Source: CAVHIG01 sp963636105 (GTDB taxonomy: Bacteria; Bacillota; Clostridia; Peptostreptococcales; Anaerovoracaceae). Taken from it: a stretch of 19,646 nt of DNA. The notes under the pieces are model-generated. The model was given only the letters and a program-made list of their open reading frames with translations, was not told the origin of the DNA and did not search any database. The translations under genes were made by a program, and so were the position numbers. Where the stretch lies: positions 1 to 19,646 of the forward strand of contig CAVHIG010000038.1 in the NCBI GenBank assembly GCA_963636105.1, read 5' to 3'. Each line of letters begins with the position of its first letter. Positions within the stretch are counted from its first letter, which is position 1. Below are positions 14,449-19,646 of this stretch, one piece after another.

Positions 14449-15206
14449 GCCTCCAGCCCTCCTTCTTCACTCTGCGGCATATATGTCACCGCAATATCCC
14501 CGAAAATGACCTTCTGCGTAAGTCCGACAGTCTTTTGCCGCACCATCTCAAGAAGGGATGTAAATGTCAGCACAGTCTCATATCTGGTATTTTCAGTCAA
14601 AAGTCTCCTGAAAGATACTGTCCTTTCCCCGGCGTGATCAAAAAAGTCACAGATGAAATTTACCTTTGCCTCGGCTGTCTGACGCTGTCGCTCAATCCTC
14701 GTATAATGCTTTCTGACCTCCTCAATCCTCTTCTTTGCGCTCAGGAAATTATTGAAAGCTGTCACAAACTGCTTGATATCCAGGCTCAGATATATATCCG
14801 GTTCATCCGTATATTGCGAAATATCCTCCTGCGGCTTTTCAAATACACTCAAGGCCTCACTCTCAGAATCCGCAAGCCGTTCAGAAGCCGCCTTGTATCG
14901 CTTATATTCTATCAAGCGCTCCACAAGCTCTGTCCTTGGATCCTCCTCAAAGGCAAAATCATCATCCGAAGCTACAGGCCTTGGCAGGATCATCTTGGAC
15001 TTTATCTCAATCAACATCGACGCCAGCACCATAAATTCCGATGCCACCGCGATATCCATTTCCTTCATTTTCTGTATATATTCCAAATATTGCCCCGTAA
15101 TCTCCGCCACCTGAATATCATAGATGCTCATCTGTGAATCCTCTATGAGGTAGACGAGAAGGTCAAAGGGGCCTTCAAATACGTTTAGTTTTACCTTATA
15201 TGACAT
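14445..15206 (-). CDS. scpA: Segregation and condensation protein A (kleisin)
   Basis: 253 residues, typical length. The N-terminal helical domain starts YKVKLNVFEGPFDLLVYLIE, then ISI-like SIYDIQVAEITGQYLEYI and FMVLASMLIEIKSKMILPRP, all hallmarks of ScpA. The middle is charged and variable; the C-terminal winged helix (about 170-245) contains FTSLLEMVRQKTVGLTQ. It bridges the SMC heads and binds ScpB, encoded by the overlapping next gene. ATG at 15206, with an AGGAGA site overlapping the end of the EamA gene upstream, so it is co-transcribed with that transporter. Confidence 0.94.
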   Translation of the reverse strand: MSYKVKLNVFEGPFDLLVYLIEDSQMSIYDIQVAEITGQYLEYIQKMKEMDIAVASEFMVLASMLIEIKSKMILPRPVASDDDFAFEEDPRTELVERLIEYKRYKAASERLADSESEALSVFEKPQEDISQYTDEPDIYLSLDIKQFVTAFNNFLSAKKRIEEVRKHYTRIERQRQTAEAKVNFICDFFDHAGERTVSFRRLLTENTRYETVLTFTSLLEMVRQKTVGLTQKVIFGDIAVTYMPQSEEGGLEA

Positions 15207-15221
15207 ATGTTGTACTTTCTC

Positions 15222-16118
15222 CTATGAATGCCTGTTGTAATACATAAGGCCGCCGATTACGATAAGCCCTCCGATGCATTGTGAAAGCGTCGGAATCTCA
15301 AGGAAAACCGCAAGTGCAAGAAGACTTGCAAATATGATTTCGAGCATCTCCACCGCCGAGAGGTACAGCGAGCTCACATAGCCGAGAGTCCAGTTGAAAA
15401 CCGCATGCGAGCCTATCTGGCACATAAGCGCCATCAATGCAAGCCACAGGAAATCCGAGCCCGGATAACCGCTAAAAGGCGTACCCGTCGCAAGCATCGC
15501 CACAAGAAATGAAATCCAGCAAAAGAGAAAAACGATAAATACATAGACACTCGCCGGTACATCCTTTCTGAAAACATTTCCCATACAGAAGTACAGTCCG
15601 AGGAATACTCCCGCAAGTGCCGCGCATATGTCTCCCGAAAAACTGTCGCCCGCCAGTGTATAATCAAAGCCTGCGACTATCGCGCCGCCTACAAGAGCAA
15701 GAATAATGCCTGCCACAGCCTTGAGACTCACCTTTTTCTTCCATACAAATACCGTCACCAAAAGCACTACGATCGGATGCAAGGATTGAATCACAATCGC
15801 ACTCGCCACTGTCGTAAGCTGCACAGCCTTAAACCAAAAGAAAAAATGCGCAAAGAGAAAAACTCCCGTCCCGGCGCAGCCCAGCCATGCCCGCTTCGAA
15901 AGGCCCTTTAGCTCATCTCTGTGCCGCAAGAATACCGGAATGGCAAAAAACGGCAACGCCATGCTCAATCTGTAAAAGCCTATCATGATTGAATTTCCCG
16001 TGACAAGCTTTCCCAAAACACCTGACGTCGAGCCTAAAAATACAGCTATGATTGCTATGATTTTTGCGTTGCGCTCAAAAATATTAGGTTTTTTTTCTAA
16101 ATTTCCCATATCGTTCAA
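15222..16118 (-). CDS. EamA/DMT-superfamily permease
   Basis: 298 residues with about ten hydrophobic helices in two EamA repeats, as usual for drug/metabolite transporters (RhaT/YdcZ type). GFYRLSMALPFFAIPVFLRH and the segment KAVQLTTVASAIVIQSLHPI are the first-repeat signatures, and LSAVEMLEIIFASLLALAVF the second-repeat one. The substrate cannot be told; members export amino acids, nucleosides or other metabolites. The frame opens with TTG at 16118 (three codons before an ATG at 16109); a GGAAA site fits the TTG a little better. It sits between mtnA (60-base gap) and scpA (15-base gap). Both neighbours are unrelated in function, so context is not informative. Confidence 0.85.
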   Translation of the reverse strand: MNDMGNLEKKPNIFERNAKIIAIIAVFLGSTSGVLGKLVTGNSIMIGFYRLSMALPFFAIPVFLRHRDELKGLSKRAWLGCAGTGVFLFAHFFFWFKAVQLTTVASAIVIQSLHPIVVLLVTVFVWKKKVSLKAVAGIILALVGGAIVAGFDYTLAGDSFSGDICAALAGVFLGLYFCMGNVFRKDVPASVYVFIVFLFCWISFLVAMLATGTPFSGYPGSDFLWLALMALMCQIGSHAVFNWTLGYVSSLYLSAVEMLEIIFASLLALAVFLEIPTLSQCIGGLIVIGGLMYYNRHS

Positions 16119-16178
16119 ATCCGAAGATTTCCTTTCCCGGCTTCGGCAAAATCCCTCTACCGCCTACTCACTGCCATC

Positions 16179-17300
16179 CTACTCAAACAGCTTCCGCAGA
16201 TTTTCCTCATAAGGCGGATAGACTATGCCCTTTTCCGTAACAACCGCCGTAATATATCTCGCCGGCGTCACATCAAAGGAAGGGTTGTATGTCTTTATCC
16301 CCTCCGGCGCCATCGGCTTTTCGTACCACACCCTGTATATTTCCTCGCCGTCCCGCAGCTCTATCTTGATATCGTCCCCGCACTTTGTCGCAAGGTCTAT
16401 CGTCGAAGTCGGCACATACATATAGAAAGGTATGCCAAATTCCTTTGCCAAAATCGCCACGCCCATCGTGCCTATTTTATTTGCGCCATCGCCATTTGCC
16501 GCCATGCGGTCGCAGCCGACCACTACAGCGTCTATCCAGCCGTTTTTCATGACCGTAGCCGCCATATTATCGCAAATAAGCGTCACGTCCACTCCCGACC
16601 TTTGAAGCTCCCATGCCGTAAGACGCGCGCCCTGAAGGAGCGGCCTCGTCTCATCCGCAAATACCTTGAAATCATAGCCTCTCTCCTGTCCGAGATGAAT
16701 GGGCGCAAGACAGGTACCGTATTTTGCCGTAGCTATCGTGCCCGCGTTGCAATGCGTAAGTATGCCCATCTTCGGCCGAAGCAGCGTAAGCCCGTACTCG
16801 CCCATAGCCTTGCAGCTCGCCTCATCCTCTTTTCGTATCGTCTCAGCTTCCTGCAAAAGCGCGGCTTTTATCGTCTTCAGGGCTTCATTTCTTGCGGAAA
16901 CGGCGTCGTCTCCGCGGCACTCCGCAGTTTCCGCCTCTCCCGCAGGCTCCGCAGTTTCCGCAGCGGCCATAAGCTCCTCAAGCTTTTTTTGCATACGGGC
17001 AAGCGCCCATGACAGATTGACCGCCGTAGGACGCGCGGAATTCAGATATTCGCACACATCGCCAAATTGCGATTTGAAATCTCTAAGGCTTGTATTTTCA
17101 ATGTCCCGAGTCGCGATGTATATTCCGTAGGCAGCTGCGACGCCAATGGCCGGAGCGCCTCTCACCTTCAGCTTGTAAATGGCGTCCCACACATCTTCCT
17201 TTGTCGCAAGCTCCATATATCGCTCCTCGCCGGGCAGCAAGGTCTGGTCGAGTATGAATAATTTGTCATTTATGTATTTTACCGGTACTATATCCTGCAT
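16179..17300 (-). CDS. mtnA: S-methyl-5-thioribose-1-phosphate isomerase (MtnA)
   Basis: 373 residues from ATG 17300, chosen over a longer frame at 17360 because an AAAGGAGC site precedes it, the family N-terminus starts here and the promoter at 17368-17396 puts the start of transcription at about the longer ATG. It converts MTR-1-P to MTRu-1-P in the methionine salvage pathway. Motifs: VRGAPAIGVAAAYG (46-59), RPTAVNLSWALARM (90-103), THCNAG (182-187, Cys184 catalytic) and GCDRMAANGDGANKIGT (262-278, Asp264 catalytic). It is related to eIF2B alpha/beta/delta subunits. Odd: residues about 111-138 are an Ala/Glu-rich insertion with repeated AETAE, built from a DNA direct repeat. No other methionine-salvage gene is in the window. 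Confidence 0.92.
   Translation of the reverse strand: MQDIVPVKYINDKLFILDQTLLPGEERYMELATKEDVWDAIYKLKVRGAPAIGVAAAYGIYIATRDIENTSLRDFKSQFGDVCEYLNSARPTAVNLSWALARMQKKLEELMAAAETAEPAGEAETAECRGDDAVSARNEALKTIKAALLQEAETIRKEDEASCKAMGEYGLTLLRPKMGILTHCNAGTIATAKYGTCLAPIHLGQERGYDFKVFADETRPLLQGARLTAWELQRSGVDVTLICDNMAATVMKNGWIDAVVVGCDRMAANGDGANKIGTMGVAILAKEFGIPFYMYVPTSTIDLATKCGDDIKIELRDGEEIYRVWYEKPMAPEGIKTYNPSFDVTPARYITAVVTEKGIVYPPYEENLRKLFE
16920..16961. repeat. In-frame direct repeat inside mtnA
   Basis: The 15-base unit CTCCGCAGTTTCCGC occurs at 16920-16934 and 16947-16961, 27 bases apart, so exactly nine codons. It encodes the repeated AETAE of the low-complexity insertion in MtnA. Confidence 0.8.
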
Positions 17301-17367
17301 TTCCTTGCTCCTTTGACGTTTGTTTGAAGCGATAGCGCCACACGGTTTCCGCGAAAACACCTATAGC

Positions 17368-17396
17368 ATTATACACTCTTTTGCCGCTTTTTTCAA
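17368..17396 (-). promoter_or_regulatory. Promoter of the mtnA operon
   Basis: TTGAAA (17396-17391) and TATAAT (17373-17368) with exactly 17 bases between, minus strand, give a strong sigma-A promoter. The leader to the mtnA start is about 60 bases and holds a small hairpin (GGTGTTTTCGCGGAAACC). This promoter probably drives mtnA, the EamA gene, scpA, scpB and perhaps the GGDEF gene. Confidence 0.75.
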
Positions 17397-17469
17397 ACTG
17401 TATCCAATAATTATGATAGCTTTTGAGAGATTTCTTTCTTTGCTTCACTTTCCGGACATTGTATGCTGA

Positions 17470-18159
17470 TTACTTAGCCCTATTTTTCGCCTTTCTTGCA
17501 AAAAGACAGACACATAAAATGGCAAAAATGGCAGCTCCCGCTATAAGCGCAGGCCATACCGGTATCGGACAGACAGCTGCATTTATAAGAGATAGGCCCT
17601 GATAAAGCGTATATATACCGAATACGGAGAATATGATAATCGCAAGCGTATTGAGCAATCCGTCCGGAGTCTTGCTCTTCAAAAGATAGCCGACCAGCAT
17701 TCCAAGAATGTCAGCCGCGAAAAGTCCCAGCGAGCAGGCGAGCCATACAACAACTGCCGCCTCCATGCCTTCATTTGCTCCAAATGTGATAGCTGTGAGC
17801 TGCGTCTTATCTCCAAGCTCCGCTACGAAAAACGTACAGAAAACTGCCAGCGGCGCAAAGGCGATCTTTGTCTTGCCGCCTTCCTCCTCTTCATCGTCAT
17901 CATCTCCTGCGATTGTCGATGCCGCAAAATAAAGAAAGGCCAGAGCCGCGACCATCTTTATGAGCCAGTCCGGAATAAATTCGCTGACAAGTCCGCCTGC
18001 AAGAACAGCAAGCCCATTCAGCACAAGTATTGCTACTGCCGTACCTATTATAATGTCTCGTAGCTTGTATTTGGAAGTAAGAGCGATCAGCATGAGCTGA
18101 GTTTTATCTCCCATCTCGGCAATAAATTCCGTAAAAAACACCTTAAAAAACAGCAACAT
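17470..18159 (-). CDS. GDT1/TMEM165 (UPF0016) family cation transporter, probable Mn2+ exporter
   Basis: 229 residues, six or seven membrane helices in two repeats. Each repeat has the family signature ExGDKTQ: EMGDKTQ (15-21) and ELGDKTQ (114-120). Between them is an acidic cytosolic loop (DDDDEEEE, 86-93). Family members in bacteria and eukaryotes move Mn2+ (and Ca2+) against H+; bacterial ones lower cytosolic Mn2+. ATG at 18159 with an AAAGGAG site 10 bases upstream. A 270-base leader containing a probable yybP-ykoY Mn riboswitch and a terminator hairpin precedes it, which supports the Mn2+ substrate. No terminator is visible after the stop. Confidence 0.9.
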   Translation of the reverse strand: MLLFFKVFFTEFIAEMGDKTQLMLIALTSKYKLRDIIIGTAVAILVLNGLAVLAGGLVSEFIPDWLIKMVAALAFLYFAASTIAGDDDDEEEEGGKTKIAFAPLAVFCTFFVAELGDKTQLTAITFGANEGMEAAVVVWLACSLGLFAADILGMLVGYLLKSKTPDGLLNTLAIIIFSVFGIYTLYQGLSLINAAVCPIPVWPALIAGAAIFAILCVCLFARKAKNRAK

Positions 18160-18242
18160 TTCCCTTATCTCCTTTGCTTTTTATACACAGTCAGTAATGT
18201 CTTTTGTAAGCTCATATCCACATAAAATATCGCCTCTGGCAG

Positions 18243-18316
18243 AAAAAAACAGACTCATGTATATCAACTATCAGTAGTGCATCTTGCACAAACCTTTCAT
18301 CAATATACATGAGTCT
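18243..18316 (-). terminator. Intrinsic terminator in the riboswitch leader (expression platform)
   Basis: On the minus strand a perfect 14-bp stem, AGACTCATGTATAT (18316-18303) with its reverse complement (18264-18251), encloses a 38-base loop with a nested GTGCA/TGCAC hairpin, then G and seven T (18249-18243). It lies between the aptamer and the GDT1 gene, so it should stop transcription unless the aptamer prevents folding. The 5' arm holds CTCATG, complementary to two CATGAG copies at the aptamer 5' end, a possible antiterminator pairing. Confidence 0.88.
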
Positions 18317-18319
18317 CAT

Positions 18320-18413
18320 TATTTAAGATTTGCCAGATTATACTGTTTCATATAATCAGAATGTTGACAAACCACGCATTCGCGCAAACTACTCCCTCAT
18401 GAAATCCCTCATG
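18320..18413 (-). promoter_or_regulatory. Probable yybP-ykoY (Mn2+) riboswitch aptamer
   Basis: In the minus-strand leader I see, in order, CATGAGGGAGTAG (18401-18389), a GC-rich hairpin region (GCGCGAATGCGT), GTCAACAT (18368-18361), an AT-rich hairpin (GATTATATGAAACAGTATAATC) and TGGCAAATC (18335-18327). The GGGAGTAG box followed by GTCAACA and GGCA boxes between two hairpins is the arrangement I recall for yybP-ykoY Mn2+ riboswitches, which often control UPF0016/GDT1 genes. Downstream is a terminator and then a GDT1 gene. The consensus was compared from memory only. Confidence 0.72.
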
Positions 18414-18434
18414 GAATATGAAATTACTCCATAA

Positions 18435-18463
18435 ACTCTACCAAATAGATGGCGGCTTGTCAA
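18435..18463 (-). promoter_or_regulatory. Promoter of the riboswitch-GDT1 transcript
   Basis: TTGACA (18463-18458), a perfect -35, and TAGAGT (18440-18435) are separated by 17 bases on the minus strand. Transcription would start about 20 bases before the aptamer, leaving a leader of about 270 bases before the GDT1 start. Confidence 0.7.
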
Positions 18464-18501
18464 CTGGAAATTTTTGACTTATATTTGACCTATCGGTGAG
18501 G

Positions 18502-19383
18502 CTATGAAACAAAGCTTGCGAGGAGTATCCCGCAGCCTGCGCTCAGTATATACATTATTGCGGAAACGGCGAGGTTTTCCTTGAGGTTCCGGTTTGTGCG
18601 GAAAAGGACGATGAGTCCGATGCCCGCGTTTGAGAGAAGCCCCGCAAAGAGCCCGCCTATACCGAATATCCCGGCGATATAGCTTTCCGTAAGCACAACG
18701 GAAATCGAACAGTTTGGAATGAGTCCGAAAAGCGCCAGAATAAGCGGACCGGCTACTGCTGTCCCGAGTATTGATGAAGTGAGCGCATCTATCCCTATAA
18801 CTGATAGGATGATATTCAGCACAAAGCCTACGCCAATAAGCATAATGGCGATTTTTACTGTATGCACAAGAGCGGCCTTCCAGATATTTTCATCCTCCTC
18901 ACATTCGCAATGCTCCTGTTCGCAAAAGCTATGGATATCCTTGCCTTCTCTGAAAAGCCTGCGGAGATGATGACTGAAAAAGATATCGGCAATATATCCG
19001 AGCAATATCCCAAGCGCTGCCTTTGAAAGCAGAATATACAAAATCTCACTGAGCTCCACGCCGCCTTCACTTGTAAGGGAGGAGAGCATAATTGGCAGCA
19101 TCTCATCTGATGTGGCGAAAAATACAGCAAGCATTGTGCCCAGAGTCACCGAACCCGTAGAAAAGAGTGCAGCAGCAGCGCCCGAGATCCCGCATTGCGG
19201 CACTATACCCAGGATGCCACCGAGAAACGGCCCCAATTTACGGGAGTAACCCCGCAGAATATCCTCATTCAGTCTCTGGCTTTTTTCCAAAAGCTCCATA
19301 AAAAGATAAGCGACAAAGAGCACAGGCACGCTCAAAAGCCCGTCCTTCATCGCATCCGTAAATGCATCTATCACAATATCCAT
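18502..19383 (-). CDS. Putative heavy-metal/Mn exporter, ArsP_2-like permease with Cys/His-rich loop
   Basis: 293 residues from ATG 19383 (a TTG at 19392 is open but only about 3 bases from its AAGGTG site). About ten membrane helices in two halves. Each half contains the same signature: VPQCGIS (61-67) and IPNCSIS (222-228), each with a conserved Cys, followed by small-residue helices. This is the pattern of the ArsP_2 family (putative 10-TM heavy-metal exporters; often labelled arsenic or manganese transporter). The hydrophilic loop between halves has HSFCEQEHCECEEDE (151-165), whose Cys154, His158, Cys159 and Cys161 could bind metal. It is directly upstream of the Mn-riboswitch-controlled GDT1 gene, which suggests a shared metal-homeostasis role. 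The transported ion is not settled by sequence. Confidence 0.75.
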   Translation of the reverse strand: MDIVIDAFTDAMKDGLLSVPVLFVAYLFMELLEKSQRLNEDILRGYSRKLGPFLGGILGIVPQCGISGAAAALFSTGSVTLGTMLAVFFATSDEMLPIMLSSLTSEGGVELSEILYILLSKAALGILLGYIADIFFSHHLRRLFREGKDIHSFCEQEHCECEEDENIWKAALVHTVKIAIMLIGVGFVLNIILSVIGIDALTSSILGTAVAGPLILALFGLIPNCSISVVLTESYIAGIFGIGGLFAGLLSNAGIGLIVLFRTNRNLKENLAVSAIMYILSAGCGILLASFVS

Positions 19384-19430
19384 ATATCTCAATTACACCT
19401 TTCATATAACTTTATTCGTTTCTCCTCAAC

Positions 19431-19439
19431 ATTCTAACA
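19431..19439 (-). promoter_or_regulatory. Extended -10 promoter candidate for the metal permease
   Basis: The minus strand reads TGTTAGAAT (TGn plus TAGAAT) about 48 bases before the permease start, without a good -35. It overlaps the 5' edge of the plus-strand remnant gene. Weak evidence. Confidence 0.3.
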
Positions 19440-19441
19440 TA

Positions 19442-19588
19442 GCCGCAAAGGCCGTAACTTATATAATTCCTGCGGGGAAGGACAAGGATATCAGCATTAC
19501 GGCTGATGTAAGGAATTTTGATGAGGGCGCAAAGGAGCTCACGTTTTGGCAGAGGCTGCTAAAGCTATTTGAAGAGATAGGGCTGTAG
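19442..19588 (+). pseudogene. C-terminal remnant of an unknown plus-strand gene
   Basis: A plus-strand frame reads AAKAVTYIIPAGKDKDISIT, then ADVRNFDEGAKELTFWQRLL and KLFEEIGL, ending at a TAG (19586-19588). Codon use and composition look like real coding sequence and like the last stretch of a secreted or surface protein with a beta domain and an amphipathic tail. No start codon, ribosome site or N-terminal part is present; the frame fades at the divergent permease promoter. Family not recognised. I infer the left part was deleted when the metal-permease region was joined here. Confidence 0.45.
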
Positions 19589-19612
19589 ATAGTGTGGCAG
19601 CCTTATCTCTTC
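19571..19612 (+). terminator. Stem-loop at the end of the remnant gene
   Basis: GAAGAGATAGGGCTG (19571-19585) pairs with CAGCCTTATCTCTTC (19598-19612), 15 base pairs with one G-T wobble, around a 12-base loop that contains the TAG stop. The 5' arm encodes the last five residues (EEIGL). No T-run follows, so termination strength is uncertain. Confidence 0.55.
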
Positions 19613-19646
19613 ACTTACTATCTCACTCATCTGTCAGCTCAAGCAG

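Noticed and set aside
14376..15137. Plus-strand 253-codon ORF
   Set aside because: Antisense to scpA and the start of scpB, which have clear family motifs; Cys/Leu/Arg-rich shadow translation.
17301..17360. Longer start for mtnA
   Set aside because: Its ATG sits at the predicted transcription start, and the extra residues do not resemble MtnA; ATG 17300 has an AAAGGAG site.
1..19646. CRISPR arrays, rRNA or tRNA genes, insertion sequences
   Set aside because: No regularly spaced repeats, no rRNA-like or tRNA-like segments and no transposase-like frames were seen by eye.

Overview
The window looks like a chromosomal segment of a Gram-positive anaerobe of the class Clostridia (Bacillota). The signs are strong Shine-Dalgarno sites before almost every gene, a short-form HisG paired with HisZ, a PHP-type histidinol phosphatase, ScpA/ScpB, a DUF3990 gene and a yybP-ykoY-type Mn riboswitch. 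Genus cannot be fixed from the sequence. Almost all intact genes read on the minus strand.

Layout, left to right. (1) 1-1051: the N-terminal 350 residues of a GPH/MelB-type sugar-cation symporter, cut by the window edge, divergent from a LysR-type regulator (from 1265) that is broken after its DNA-binding domain. (2) 1686-3060: a two-gene module, a DUF3990 protein (ADP-ribosyltransferase-like) and an overlapping XRE-type HTH protein. Its promoter is a good sigma-A match with a perfect palindrome filling the spacer and -10. This is the best candidate in the window for a little-described toxin-antitoxin-like or self-regulated system. (3) About 3088-3315: a remnant of a DUF4143 ATPase with an internal deletion. 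Regions 1-3 together look like an accessory patch with decaying genes. (4) 3309-12474: one long histidine operon, hisZ-G-D-C-B-H-A-F-IE-J, ending with a YgjP-type metalloprotease gene. Many junctions overlap by 1-8 bases. The ten genes cover all enzymatic steps from PRPP and ATP to histidine. Three junctions carry extra sequence: a long perfect inverted repeat (hisF/hisIE), a heptamer tandem repeat (hisC/hisB) and a long-loop inverted repeat (hisD/hisC). (5) 12621-17300: a membrane-bound GGDEF protein, scpB, scpA, an EamA-family permease and mtnA, read mtnA to GGDEF from a clear promoter before mtnA. (6) 17470-19383: a metal-homeostasis pair, a GDT1/UPF0016 family protein under a probable Mn riboswitch with a terminator, and upstream of it an ArsP_2-like permease with a Cys/His-rich loop. 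(7) 19442-19588: a C-terminal remnant of an unknown plus-strand gene ending in a strong stem-loop.

The window is mostly ordinary housekeeping metabolism plus one accessory island at the left. The points most worth testing are the DUF3990/HTH module and its operator, the Mn riboswitch linked to two metal transporters, and the structured elements inside the his operon.
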